From assembly GCF_028596025.1 (NCBI RefSeq), contig NZ_CP117167.1, positions 5,518,001 to 5,582,000 of the forward strand: a stretch of 64,000 nt of DNA, given 5' to 3'. A model generated the notes under the pieces. It ran no database searches. It was not told the DNA's origin and was given only the letters and a program-made list of their open reading frames with translations. Shown piece after piece: positions 15,638 through 23,602 of this stretch. Origin of the DNA: Mucilaginibacter jinjuensis. Lineage in GTDB: Bacteria > Bacteroidota > Bacteroidia > Sphingobacteriales > Sphingobacteriaceae. The position numbers were made by a program, and so were the translations under genes. Numbering within the stretch: the first letter of the stretch is position 1; each line of letters begins with the position of its first letter.

Positions 15638-16648
15638 TTATTGTATTAAAAGTGTTTTATAATTTGGTAATAGTGCTTTAAATTGTTCAATAACCGTTTC
15701 TAAAGGTTCATCACTTGCCCCACCTGCCGCGTTACGGTGGCCTCCTCCGTTGAAATACTTTTTACAGATCTCATTGGCCGGAAACTCGCCGCGCGACCGT
15801 AAAGAAAGCTTTACCTTATCTTTACGCTGCACCATAAAGGCTGCTAATTTTATGCCCGAAATGGATAGTGCATAGTTAACAATACCTTCTGTATCGCCGG
15901 TGTTAATATCGTATTTTTTTAGCTCATCCTGTGTAACAGAAATATAAGCCGTGTTAAACTCTGGCAAAACTACCAGTTTATTAGCTAAACAATGGCCCAG
16001 AAAGCGTAAACGGTTTTCGGTCGCGCTATCGTATACCAGTTCGTGGATTCTCCAGTTTACGGCACCTGCATCAATCAGATCGGCAACTACGCGGTGTACT
16101 GCGGCTGTGGTATTAGGCAGGCGGAACGAGCCCGAATCTGTCATGATACCTGTATACAGGCAAGTGGCCACATCTTTATTCACCAGTGCTTTATCATTAA
16201 GCTCTGTGGCGATAAAATCGTATACTAATTGTGCGGTAGCGCAGGCATTGATATTCCAGTAACGGTAATCATCAAAATCCTGTGGTTCCAGGTGATGATC
16301 GATCATTATTTTATAAGCGCCGCTGTTTTGTACCTGCTCGCCCATTTCGTTGATACGACCGAGGGCGTTAAAATCAAGGCAAAAAATAAGTTCGGCTTCG
16401 GCAATTAATTGGTTCGATTGTTCAACAGTATCGGTGTAAATAATCACTTCCTCGTTACCAGGCATCCAGTCAAAATATTGCGGATAATCTGTAGGGGTGA
16501 TAACTTTTGCGTGGTGGCCACGTTGTATTAAATAATTATATAAGCCCAAAGACGAGCCTAAAGCATCACCATCGGGTTTATGATGGGTGGTAATAACTAT
16601 TTTTTTAGGCTGCTCTAAAAGGGCCGCAAGCGAAGCAATATCTAACAT
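15638..16648 (-). CDS. DHH family phosphoesterase (NrnA-like)
   Basis: The 336-residue product has the DHH domain motifs THHKPDGDALGSSLGL, FCLDFNALGRIN and MIDHHLEP, and the DHHA1 RNA-binding motif GGGHRNAAGG near the C-terminus. This is the NrnA type, which degrades nanoRNA and dephosphorylates pAp with Mn2+. A TAGCTTTG box at 16668-16675 (minus strand) ends 19 nt before the ATG. It is the first gene of a probable operon with the FKBP lipoprotein. Confidence 0.92.
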   Translation of the reverse strand: MLDIASLAALLEQPKKIVITTHHKPDGDALGSSLGLYNYLIQRGHHAKVITPTDYPQYFDWMPGNEEVIIYTDTVEQSNQLIAEAELIFCLDFNALGRINEMGEQVQNSGAYKIMIDHHLEPQDFDDYRYWNINACATAQLVYDFIATELNDKALVNKDVATCLYTGIMTDSGSFRLPNTTAAVHRVVADLIDAGAVNWRIHELVYDSATENRLRFLGHCLANKLVVLPEFNTAYISVTQDELKKYDINTGDTEGIVNYALSISGIKLAAFMVQRKDKVKLSLRSRGEFPANEICKKYFNGGGHRNAAGGASDEPLETVIEQFKALLPNYKTLLIQ

Positions 16649-16667
16649 TAATCAAAAAAACGAAGTG

Positions 16668-16675
16668 CAAAGCTA
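16668..16675 (-). promoter_or_regulatory. Candidate -7 box of the DHH phosphoesterase gene
   Basis: TAGCTTTG on the minus strand fits TAnnTTTG and lies 19 nt before the start codon at 16648. Confidence 0.5.
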
Positions 16676-16741
16676 ATTAAATAAATTAAATAGCCATTAG
16701 CTTTATTTGAGTTAAAGTCTTTAGTTATCAGTATAAAACCC

Positions 16742-16749
16742 TACTTTTG
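16742..16749 (+). promoter_or_regulatory. Candidate -7 box of ndk
   Basis: TACTTTTG fits TAnnTTTG and is followed after 18 nt by the ATG at 16768, which supports that start over the TTG at 16747 inside the box region. Confidence 0.55.
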
Positions 16750-16767
16750 CGCCAATTTTGCAACACA

Positions 16768-17187
16768 ATGGAAAGTAACAAAACATTCACAATGATTAAA
16801 CCCGATGCCGTTGCTAACGGACATATCGGAGGTATATTAGATCAGATCATCAAAGCCGGATTCAGTATAAAAGCCATGAAATTAACTTCACTTAGCGCTG
16901 AAAAAGCAGGTGAATTTTATGCAGTGCACAAAGAGCGCCCTTTTTATGGCGACCTGGTTAAATTTATGTCGAGCGGACCAATTGTAGCTGCTATCTTAGA
17001 AAAAGATAACGCTGTTGAAGAGTTCCGTAAGCTGATTGGTGCAACTGACCCTAAAAAAGCAGAAGAAGGTACAATCCGTAACCGTTTTGCAGAGTCAATC
17101 GAAGCAAACGCAGTACACGGTTCTGACTCAGACGAGAATGCAGCTATTGAAGGCAGCTTCTTCTTTTCGGCTTTCGAAAGAGTTTAA
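16768..17187 (+). CDS. ndk: Nucleoside-diphosphate kinase
   Basis: From the ATG at 16768 the product has 139 residues, the normal Ndk length. It transfers the terminal phosphate from ATP to other NDPs through a phosphohistidine. The start TFTMIKPDAVANGHIGGI is characteristic, and the active His117 lies in NAVHGSDSDENA. The upstream TTG at 16747 would overlap the promoter box and is not used here. It is transcribed divergently from the DHH phosphoesterase gene and ends at a strong terminator. Confidence 0.97.
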   Translation: MESNKTFTMIKPDAVANGHIGGILDQIIKAGFSIKAMKLTSLSAEKAGEFYAVHKERPFYGDLVKFMSSGPIVAAILEKDNAVEEFRKLIGATDPKKAEEGTIRNRFAESIEANAVHGSDSDENAAIEGSFFFSAFERV

Positions 17188-17211
17188 CTTTAATTTCTTT
17201 ATAAGAAATAT

Positions 17212-17247
17212 AAATAACGAATAGCGAAAAACTATTCGTTATTTTTG
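17212..17247 (+). terminator. Terminator of ndk
   Basis: 13-bp arms AAATAACGAATAG (17212-17224) and complement (17232-17244) with a 7-nt loop are followed by T residues. Confidence 0.85.
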
Positions 17248-17374
17248 TATGTTGTAGTTTTTAAAAAATGTTATTGGTAGCTTTACATTAATCGGCAAAT
17301 AAAGTATATTTATAAGCTGATAACCAACTGATAAAGCCCCTATTAACTAATAATAACCTCCAAAAAGTACTACA

Positions 17375-17572
17375 ATGAATAATCTTAAATTAATACTAAG
17401 ATATCTCCTCTATATAGTTTCGATCCCGTTGATCGTTATGGGGAGTTTCGATTTGTTCGTAAATCACCCTGAGGTGCAGTTGGCGTTTTGGGTACCGGGT
17501 TTGGTACTTATCGCTTACTCTTTTATCCGCGATGATTTATACCAACGCCTGCGTTTGGTTAAAGGAAGATAA
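17375..17572 (+). CDS. Small two-segment membrane protein
   Basis: The 65-residue protein has two predicted membrane helices (about residues 8-28 and 35-52) and a basic C-terminus (LYQRLRLVKGR). It matches no family I can name. Its last 14 nt overlap the 3' end of the convergent DUF721 gene. The ATG at 17375 and hydrophobic pattern support a real small protein, but homology is untested. Confidence 0.65.
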   Translation: MNNLKLILRYLLYIVSIPLIVMGSFDLFVNHPEVQLAFWVPGLVLIAYSFIRDDLYQRLRLVKGR

Positions 17573-17849
17573 TATCCTCAACCAGATCTGAGCCCGACCG
17601 TTCATTGATGTTCGCAACAATTTGCGTACGAACCAACATCAATTCATTCTTAATAACCGAAGATTCTAATCTCAAAAAGAGCTTTTTATCCCTGATGAAA
17701 AGCTCTTTTGTTCTGTTAGCTACAGACTTGCCCACCAGCTCGGGCCAAAGCGCAGCAATACCGGTTTCATCAAACTTGCGTTTTATCTTGTACACCTGCA
17801 TCATTTGCTCAATGGCATCTTTCAGGGTTTTATCGTTAGTCTTGCGCAT
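17559..17849 (-). CDS. DUF721 (DciA-like) protein
   Basis: The 96-residue DUF721 protein (MIQ VYKIKRKFDETGIAALWPELVG region, then SVANRTKELFIRDKKLFLRL). In bacteria lacking DnaC/DnaI, DUF721 proteins such as DciA load the replicative helicase; this short form may share that role. Its start overlaps the end of recF by 14 nt, so the two genes are translationally linked, consistent with a replication or repair function. Confidence 0.85.
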   Translation of the reverse strand: MRKTNDKTLKDAIEQMMQVYKIKRKFDETGIAALWPELVGKSVANRTKELFIRDKKLFLRLESSVIKNELMLVRTQIVANINERSGSDLVEDIIFL

Positions 17850-18942
17850 CTGCTTCTCCTCCGGTTACTTTAAATAATTTATAATTTACATCAATGCCGT
17901 TAAGCACCCCTGCCACGCGCTGCTCGCTGGTATCGGTAATAAAAACCTGCCCAAAGTTATGGTCTGATACCATTTGCATCAACTTGGTAACACGTAATTC
18001 ATCAAGCTTATCAAAAATATCATCCAGCAACAACAGCGGCTTAAATCCTTTTTGCTGATACAGAAAAGTATACTGTGCCAGTTTCAACGCAATTAAAAAA
18101 GATTTCTGCTGCCCCTGCGATCCAAACTTTTTCATTGGCATGCCGTGAATACTAAACAACAGATCATCCCGATGGATGCCTGCATTGGTGCGTTGCAGTA
18201 CCCGGTCGCGATCTGCATACTTTAATAGCAGGTTAGCCAAGCTATCTTGTAATAATTGCGATTCGTAGATCAGCTCTACCTGCTCGGCTTCGCCACTTAT
18301 AAAACGGTAATGCTCGTTAAATATAGGTGTAAACACATCCATAAAAGCCTTACGCTTTTCGAAGATGCGCGTGCCGAGTACAACCAACTGCTCATCGAAA
18401 ACTTCGAGCAGGCTGATATCAAACCGGCCACTTTCATTCATCCGTTTTAAAACGGCATTACGGTTTACCAGCAGCTTATTATAGGCAATCAGTTCATCAA
18501 GATACTGGTTATCGGTTTGCGAAATCACATTATCTACAAAACGGCGGCGCTCCTCGCTTCCTTCTATAATAATGGATACATCATACGGCGAAACCATCAC
18601 CAGCGGAAAAAGTCCGATATGATCGGCCAGGCGCTGGTAATCTTTCTTATTACGCTTAAACTGTTTTTTCTGGTTGCGCTTTACCGAGCAGGCTACGGTA
18701 TCCGGGTGTTCGCCTTTAATAAAGGTGCCGTTTACGATGAAAAAATCGGTGCCTTGTTTAATCTGTTGGGTATCTATCGGATTAAAATAACTCTTGCAGA
18801 GCGACAGGTAATGAATGGCATCCAGCAAATTGGTTTTACCTGCGCCGTTATTGCCCGTAAAAGCATTTACACCGGGGCTAAGCTCGAGCCTGGCTTCGGC
18901 ATAATTTTTAAAGTTGATAACAGATAATTGCTGCAGGTACAT
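17836..18942 (-). CDS. recF: DNA replication/repair protein RecF
   Basis: The 368-residue product is full-length RecF, an SMC-like ATPase that helps load RecA onto gapped DNA. It has Walker A GNNGAGKT (residues 30-37), the QGQQKS signature region and Walker B LLLLDDIFDKLD near the C-terminus. A TAACTTTG box (18953-18960, minus strand) ends 10 nt before the ATG, implying a very short leader. recF here is not next to dnaA or dnaN, a common arrangement in Bacteroidota. Confidence 0.96.
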   Translation of the reverse strand: MYLQQLSVINFKNYAEARLELSPGVNAFTGNNGAGKTNLLDAIHYLSLCKSYFNPIDTQQIKQGTDFFIVNGTFIKGEHPDTVACSVKRNQKKQFKRNKKDYQRLADHIGLFPLVMVSPYDVSIIIEGSEERRRFVDNVISQTDNQYLDELIAYNKLLVNRNAVLKRMNESGRFDISLLEVFDEQLVVLGTRIFEKRKAFMDVFTPIFNEHYRFISGEAEQVELIYESQLLQDSLANLLLKYADRDRVLQRTNAGIHRDDLLFSIHGMPMKKFGSQGQQKSFLIALKLAQYTFLYQQKGFKPLLLLDDIFDKLDELRVTKLMQMVSDHNFGQVFITDTSEQRVAGVLNGIDVNYKLFKVTGGEADAQD

Positions 18943-18952
18943 AATAAGGTTT

Positions 18953-18960
18953 CAAAGTTA
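18953..18960 (-). promoter_or_regulatory. Candidate -7 box of recF
   Basis: TAACTTTG on the minus strand fits the consensus and ends 10 nt before the start codon. Confidence 0.5.
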
Positions 18961-19128
18961 GCAATTAGCCGTAGGGTTTTAGGCAATGTGAAGATTTTAT
19001 AGTGAGGGGGAAAGCATTTATTGGAGAATGTAGCATTATATGCAATCTCACCTTTAAATTATTTGCTACCTTCTTTCAAAACGCAGCAGCCAATTGGTAT
19101 ATTTGATAAACTATTGATTTACTGCATA

Positions 19129-19953
19129 ATGAACAAGCAGCCGCGTAAAGTTAAAATTACAAATATTAAAGGAAATGTTATTATATCCTCAAATCAAAGC
19201 GGCGGAACAACAGCGCATGATATTTCAACACATAATGATCACCCAGTCAAGTCAAAATCATCATTTACAGAATGGCGCATTTGGTGGATAATAGGACTCA
19301 TTTCTTCTGTACTTACTATACTTGGATTCTTTGGTTATCAATACAAAAACAACAAAATTGAAGCCCCTTTGAAGCCAAATAATAAATCAATAATAATTTC
19401 GTCTCTTAACGATACTACTAAAAAACAACCATCGAGACCTGTATCAACTCATAAATCGTCACCGATGTTCAAGAAAATCAAGCCAACCATAGACTCCTCC
19501 ATTAACGTTAACCATGTTACAGGCGATGTTGTTATATCGAAAAATCAATCTGGTGGCATTACAGCACATACTGTAATTGTACCAGAAGACAAAGAAATAC
19601 CACTTGAAAATAATTTCTCTGTTATAGACACAACTTTTCGGGGATTTCCTGCATTGAAAATAAATCCATTGCACGGTAGTTGGGGACGAGTTTTCATTTC
19701 CTATCCCGACGAAGATGACCCCACAACTAAAATTGGCTTAAATAGTTCAAGCGGTGTAATAATGGGCGAAAAGTGGTCATCAGGAAGTCTTAGACTTAAA
19801 GATGGACAAATAATTAAAATGGTAGTTAGAAGTGTGGCCGGCCCATGCACTCCACAACAATCATTCTATATTACTTATCATAATAAGCTACCAAAGGTTA
19901 TAACTTTTGGCGATTTAGACGACAAGACAAAACAATATTCGGTCGCGTTTTAA
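19129..19953 (+). CDS. Unknown single-pass membrane protein with duplicated NQSGG motif
   Basis: The ATG at 19129 is preferred to an upstream TTG (19021), giving 274 residues. A 16-residue motif occurs twice: GNVIISSNQSGGTTAH (residues 15-30) and GDVVISKNQSGGITAH (132-147), 12 of 16 identical. A membrane helix at 52-70 separates them, so one copy is predicted inside and the other outside the inner membrane. A Ser/Lys/Pro-rich linker spans 80-125 and a beta-rich domain spans 160-274. The gene is distinctly more AT-rich than its neighbours, which suggests transfer. No function is recognised. Confidence 0.8.
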   Translation: MNKQPRKVKITNIKGNVIISSNQSGGTTAHDISTHNDHPVKSKSSFTEWRIWWIIGLISSVLTILGFFGYQYKNNKIEAPLKPNNKSIIISSLNDTTKKQPSRPVSTHKSSPMFKKIKPTIDSSINVNHVTGDVVISKNQSGGITAHTVIVPEDKEIPLENNFSVIDTTFRGFPALKINPLHGSWGRVFISYPDEDDPTTKIGLNSSSGVIMGEKWSSGSLRLKDGQIIKMVVRSVAGPCTPQQSFYITYHNKLPKVITFGDLDDKTKQYSVAF

Positions 19954-20238
19954 TTAACAAATGCAATAATACGCTAAGCTTTTAATACAGTCAGCTTCTT
20001 GTTTGCATTGTTATCGATTTTATAATTATATTATTTATTGGAGTTAGGTTAGCACTTCTAAAGCGAAAAATTCAATTTTATTCACAAACGCCTTTATACA
20101 ACTATCTTTTTCCACCTTAAAAACAATATTATACTGCTTTCTGCGTGCATTAGCAAACTAAGTATAACTATTTAACTTAAAAGCTATTGTATAAAAATTA
20201 TAAAAACGTATTTTTGCACTCCTAATTTTAAAATAAAA
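19954..20238. promoter_or_regulatory. AT-rich spacer with promoter of the TPR-ribH operon
   Basis: No gene is seen. TTG at 20187-20189 and TATTTTTG at 20209-20216 are 19 nt apart and match the Bacteroidota promoter consensus. The TPR gene starts 22 nt after the -7 box. Confidence 0.7.
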
Positions 20239-20916
20239 ATGTCGAATACTCAGGTGAATACTAAGGTAGAGAACCAAACAAAAGATGCTGGGCAAACCGG
20301 AAAGTTTGTGCGCGAGAACCAAAAAAGCCTAACATTTATTCTTTCAGCCATTGTTGCATTGGTTGTAATTTATTTTGTTTATCAGAATGTATACCTGCGT
20401 CCACGCGAAACACAAGCTGCTGACCAAATGCACGTAGCGCAAGAAAACTGGGCGAAAAAAGACTGGGATAAAGCTATTAAAGGCGATGCCGGTTACCCTG
20501 GGTTCGAAAAAATTGTTGCTGATTACAGCAATACCAAAGCTGCTAACTTAGCTTACTACTACCTTGGTATTGCTTACCTTAACAAAGGCGAGTACCAAAA
20601 AGCAATTGACAACTTAAGCAACTACCGTGGCGACGATAGCATGGTTGCTGCCGAAGCTCTGGGTGGTACCGGTGATGCTTATGTGGAGTTAAAAGACCTT
20701 GACAAAGCAGCAAGCTATTTCAAAAAAGCTGCTGATAAAGCCAATAACAAATTTTTATCGCCTATATACTTAAAGAAACTTGGTTTAGTGTACGAAGAGC
20801 AAAAGAACAACTCTGATGCTGCTGATACTTACAAAAAAATCAAATCTGATTATAGCGAAAGCCCTGAAGCACAGAACATCGACGAGTATATTGCTCGTGC
20901 CGAAGCAAAAAAATAA
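20239..20916 (+). CDS. Tetratricopeptide repeat protein, membrane-anchored
   Basis: The 225-residue protein has a cytoplasmic N-terminus, a membrane helix at about residues 33-52 (LTFILSAIVALVVIYFVY), and TPR-type repeats over about 100-215 (ANLAYYYLGIAYLNKGEYQK, then GDAYVELKDLDKAASYFKKA). The arrangement resembles YfgM-like ancillary proteins of the secretion machinery; that role is inference. It overlaps the ribH start by one base (TAATG), so the two genes are co-translated. Confidence 0.88.
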   Translation: MSNTQVNTKVENQTKDAGQTGKFVRENQKSLTFILSAIVALVVIYFVYQNVYLRPRETQAADQMHVAQENWAKKDWDKAIKGDAGYPGFEKIVADYSNTKAANLAYYYLGIAYLNKGEYQKAIDNLSNYRGDDSMVAAEALGGTGDAYVELKDLDKAASYFKKAADKANNKFLSPIYLKKLGLVYEEQKNNSDAADTYKKIKSDYSESPEAQNIDEYIARAEAKK

Positions 20917-21413
20917 TGGCTACACAACTCAAGAACCTATCAGATTTTTCTGACACCACAGTCCCTTCGGCTGCTCCGTACCGCTTTGGTATTGTAACAG
21001 CCGAATGGAATGCGGCCATCACCAGCGCCCTTTACGAAGGTGCATACCAGAGCCTGATAAATCATGGTGCCGAACCTGATCATATTTACACCTACGCCGT
21101 ACCCGGCAGTTTCGAATTAATTTCGGGAGCAGATATTTTATTAAAAAATATCGTTAACTTAGATGCAGTAATTTGCCTTGGTTGTGTAATACAAGGTGAA
21201 ACAAGGCACTTTGACTTTATTTGCAATGCTGTAGCCAATGGTTTAAGCAATGTTGGTTTAAAATATAACAAGCCCGTAATTTTTGGGGTGCTTACTACCG
21301 ATAACCAGCAACAAGCTGTTGACCGCTCTGGCGGCAAACACGGCAATAAAGGTGATGAAGGTGCTATAACAGCTATTAAAATGGCTGATTTGGCAAATAG
21401 TTTTAAACTCTAA
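20916..21413 (+). CDS. ribH: 6,7-dimethyl-8-ribityllumazine synthase
   Basis: The 165-residue lumazine synthase catalyses the penultimate step of riboflavin synthesis. The substrate-binding motifs are AEWNAAITSALYEGA (residues 29-43), VPGSFEL (62-68), CLGCVIQGETRHFDF with catalytic His98, and FGVLTTDNQQQAVDRSGGKH. The length is normal. It directly follows the TPR gene. No FMN riboswitch is visible upstream. Confidence 0.96.
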   Translation: MATQLKNLSDFSDTTVPSAAPYRFGIVTAEWNAAITSALYEGAYQSLINHGAEPDHIYTYAVPGSFELISGADILLKNIVNLDAVICLGCVIQGETRHFDFICNAVANGLSNVGLKYNKPVIFGVLTTDNQQQAVDRSGGKHGNKGDEGAITAIKMADLANSFKL

Positions 21414-21434
21414 TAACACTCTTATATAAACAAC

Positions 21435-21545
21435 ATGAAAAAGTTGATTTACTTAGCGCTGGTTACTGTGGCTTTAGGTTGCGTGTTTACATCTTGCTCA
21501 AACAAGTTGTGCCCTGCTTACGGTTCTTACCATTCTAAAAAATAA
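21435..21545 (+). CDS. Tiny Cys-Pro-Ala-Tyr lipoprotein
   Basis: A 36-residue open frame begins 21 nt after ribH: MKKLIYLALVTVALG, then a lipobox-like FTSCS and the tail NKLCPAYGSYHSKK. The signal and lipobox (acylated Cys21) imply a mature peptide of only 16 residues anchored to a membrane. Small lipoproteins ending in a CPAY/CPAF motif recur in Bacteroidota, but no function is known to me. It is in good position to be co-transcribed with ribH. Confidence 0.7.
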   Translation: MKKLIYLALVTVALGCVFTSCSNKLCPAYGSYHSKK

Positions 21546-21586
21546 CCCCAAGGTATAAGTTAATCAATGAGCACTTTAACTAAGCG

Positions 21587-21622
21587 TCTCGATTCTTGGC
21601 TCTTGTCTCTTGCTTCTCCCTA
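21587..21622. repeat. Family E pyrimidine tract, copy 5
   Basis: The tract contains CTCGATTCTTGGCTCTTGTC and continues C/T-rich to about 21640, in the spacer before ytxJ. It is not next to a palindromic repeat. Confidence 0.55.
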
Positions 21623-21675
21623 CTCTTTTTACCATCTTTTTACAATCCAACCAAACAATTTCGCTGTTTTGCAAG

Positions 21676-21683
21676 TACTTTTG
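21676..21683 (+). promoter_or_regulatory. Candidate -7 box of ytxJ
   Basis: TACTTTTG fits TAnnTTTG and lies 26 nt before the ATG at 21710. Confidence 0.5.
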
Positions 21684-21709
21684 CATAATAGTTAATACGC
21701 AGATTTATT

Positions 21710-22039
21710 ATGAAATGGATACCGTTGGAGAGTGCTGAACAGATAAGTGAGATAAAGCAGCACGAAGGTTACAGCATTATTTTTAAGCATAGCACCCGTT
21801 GCTCTATCAGCATGATGGCCCGCAGAAAGTTCGAGATGGACTGGGACCAGATGCCAGACAGTATCCCGCTTTATTTCTTAGATCTGATTAAATTCCGCGA
21901 AATCTCAGGCAAGGTGGCTACAGATTTCCAGGTTCACCACGAATCACCGCAGTTATTGCTAATCAAAGAAGGCGAATGCATTTTAGACCAGTCGCACGGC
22001 GGCATTTCGGTTGAAGAAGCATTGGTAATGGTTCAATAA
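21710..22039 (+). CDS. ytxJ: Bacillithiol system redox-active protein YtxJ
   Basis: The 109-residue thioredoxin-fold protein of the YtxJ family has the active-site region IIFKHSTRCSIS, with one redox Cys at about residue 31. YtxJ is a monothiol bacilliredoxin-like protein that removes bacillithiol from proteins. The window also carries bshA (36988-38136), so bacillithiol is probably made here. A terminator follows at 22062-22094. Confidence 0.9.
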   Translation: MKWIPLESAEQISEIKQHEGYSIIFKHSTRCSISMMARRKFEMDWDQMPDSIPLYFLDLIKFREISGKVATDFQVHHESPQLLLIKEGECILDQSHGGISVEEALVMVQ

Positions 22040-22061
22040 GTATACCACATCAAGATATTTG

Positions 22062-22094
22062 AAAAGCCTGTAAATAATATTTACGGGCTTTTTT
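22062..22094 (+). terminator. Terminator of ytxJ
   Basis: AAGCCTGTAAATA pairs with TATTTACGGGCTT (one mismatch), followed by TTTTTT. Confidence 0.85.
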
Positions 22095-22138
22095 GCTTTT
22101 ATATTATAAATTCAGCGCATTAAATTAGGGCATCGATC

Positions 22139-22597
22139 ATGTTCAATAAAAACAACTACGTTTTAAAAACCCCCAGAACCATTTCAGGGATAAGCCAAAT
22201 TCTGGATAACAACACATTGGACAGGGAAACACTGAGAAGGGAAAAAACGAACAAACTGTTTATTGGGAAAGTTGGCTCAGATTCTTTCTACATCATATCA
22301 TCCTCACCCATTGGCATAAGCTGTGCCATCAGTGGTATTATTACAAGTGCCGACGACGCATCAACAGAAATCCGGATTGAAACCAAACTACCTAAAGCAT
22401 TTATTGTGTTGTTTGTTGTTTGGTCGATATTTACAAGCGGCGCTTTTGTATATGCTATAATTTCGCAAGGCAGGCCGGCTTTGAGTATGATTATCTCTTT
22501 TGTTATCATGATCGTTCTATTCCGCCTGCTCTTATCTGTTATGTATAGCCGGTCGAGAGATGCGGCTATTAAAATGATAGAACGGCTGCTTGCCTAA
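22139..22597 (+). CDS. Hypothetical membrane protein
   Basis: The 152-residue protein has a soluble N-terminal part (about 1-80) and two adjacent membrane helices (about 82-103 and 108-128), ending in a basic tail (SRSRDAAIKMIERLLA). It resembles PH-like or small regulatory membrane proteins but shows no named motif. It is a single gene between the ytxJ terminator and the lipA promoter. Confidence 0.65.
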   Translation: MFNKNNYVLKTPRTISGISQILDNNTLDRETLRREKTNKLFIGKVGSDSFYIISSSPIGISCAISGIITSADDASTEIRIETKLPKAFIVLFVVWSIFTSGAFVYAIISQGRPALSMIISFVIMIVLFRLLLSVMYSRSRDAAIKMIERLLA

Positions 22598-22667
22598 CAC
22601 CAGTGTTATTATCATCCAATTGCAAGCATTACATTTAGTCGTGATGTAATAGCACTTCAGGATATAC

Positions 22668-22695
22668 TTTGCATTAATTCTTTTAATTACTTTTG
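22668..22695 (+). promoter_or_regulatory. Promoter of lipA with no room for a leader
   Basis: TTTG (22668-22671), a 16-nt spacer and TACTTTTG (22688-22695) resemble the Bacteroidota promoter. Only four bases (TGTA) separate the -7 box from the ATG at 22700, so the transcript would be leaderless. Confidence 0.6.
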
Positions 22696-22699
22696 TGTA

Positions 22700-23578
22700 A
22701 TGATTGATTTACCCGTAATACCAGCCAACCAGGTTCAACGTAAGCCAGATTGGCTAAGAGTGAAGTTACCGGTTGGAAAAGAATACGCTCATGTACGCAG
22801 TTTGGTTGATACACACAAGCTGCACACCATCTGCGAGAGTGGTAATTGCCCTAATATGGGCGAGTGCTGGGGAGCCGGTACGGCTACCTTTATGATACTG
22901 GGTAATATTTGTACCCGTTCATGTTCGTTTTGCGCGGTGGCAACCGGCAGGCCCTTGGCTGTTGATACAGACGAGCCTAACCGCGTAGCTAATTCAGTAA
23001 AATTGATGCAGGTTAAACATTGCGTAATTACATCTGTTGACCGTGACGATTTAAAAGATGGCGGCTCTATCATCTGGGCAGAAACCATCAATGCCATCCG
23101 TCGCGAAAGCCCTGAGACTACATTAGAAACTTTATTGCCCGATTTTAGAGGCAACTGGGATAACCTTAAGCGTGTTACCGATGTAAGGCCAGAGGTTGTA
23201 TCGCATAACCTGGAAACCGTGCGCCGCTTAACCCGCGAAGTACGTATCCAGGCTAAATACGATCGTAGTTTAGAGTGCCTGAGCCATATTTCGGCAGCAG
23301 GTTTACGCACCAAGTCTGGCATTATGCTGGGCCTTGGCGAAACAGAAGAAGATGTATTTGAAGCTATGGACGACTTGTTAAAAGCAGGCGTACATATATT
23401 AACATTAGGACAATACTTACAACCAACCCGCAACCACCACCCGGTTGTTGATTGGATACACCCTGATCAGTTTAAACGTTACAAAGAAATAGGTGAAGAA
23501 AAAGGATTTAAGTATGTAGAAAGCGGGCCGCTGGTTCGTTCATCTTATCATGCAGAAAAACATTTGTTTGAAATCTGA
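22700..23578 (+). CDS. lipA: Lipoyl synthase
   Basis: The 292-residue radical-SAM enzyme inserts two sulfurs into protein-bound octanoate. The auxiliary cluster cysteines are Cys45, Cys50 and Cys56 (CESGNCPNMGEC). The radical SAM cluster cysteines are Cys71, Cys75 and Cys78 (CTRSCSFC). The C-terminal RSSYHAE supplies the conserved serine ligand. The length is normal. The sigma factor gene follows after 24 nt in the same direction. Confidence 0.97.
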   Translation: MIDLPVIPANQVQRKPDWLRVKLPVGKEYAHVRSLVDTHKLHTICESGNCPNMGECWGAGTATFMILGNICTRSCSFCAVATGRPLAVDTDEPNRVANSVKLMQVKHCVITSVDRDDLKDGGSIIWAETINAIRRESPETTLETLLPDFRGNWDNLKRVTDVRPEVVSHNLETVRRLTREVRIQAKYDRSLECLSHISAAGLRTKSGIMLGLGETEEDVFEAMDDLLKAGVHILTLGQYLQPTRNHHPVVDWIHPDQFKRYKEIGEEKGFKYVESGPLVRSSYHAEKHLFEI

Positions 23579-23602
23579 GAAATCCTTATTACATTCACAT
23601 CA

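Noticed and set aside
17836..18942. recF as a marker of the replication origin
   Set aside because: No dnaA, dnaN, DnaA-box cluster or skew evidence nearby; in Bacteroidota recF is often away from the origin.
20917..21413. Possible FMN riboswitch upstream of ribH
   Set aside because: ribH overlaps the preceding gene by one base and there is no leader for a riboswitch; none seen upstream of the TPR gene either.
22789..23433. 214-codon minus-strand frame opposite lipA
   Set aside because: Pure antisense shadow of a well-conserved gene with no domain of its own.
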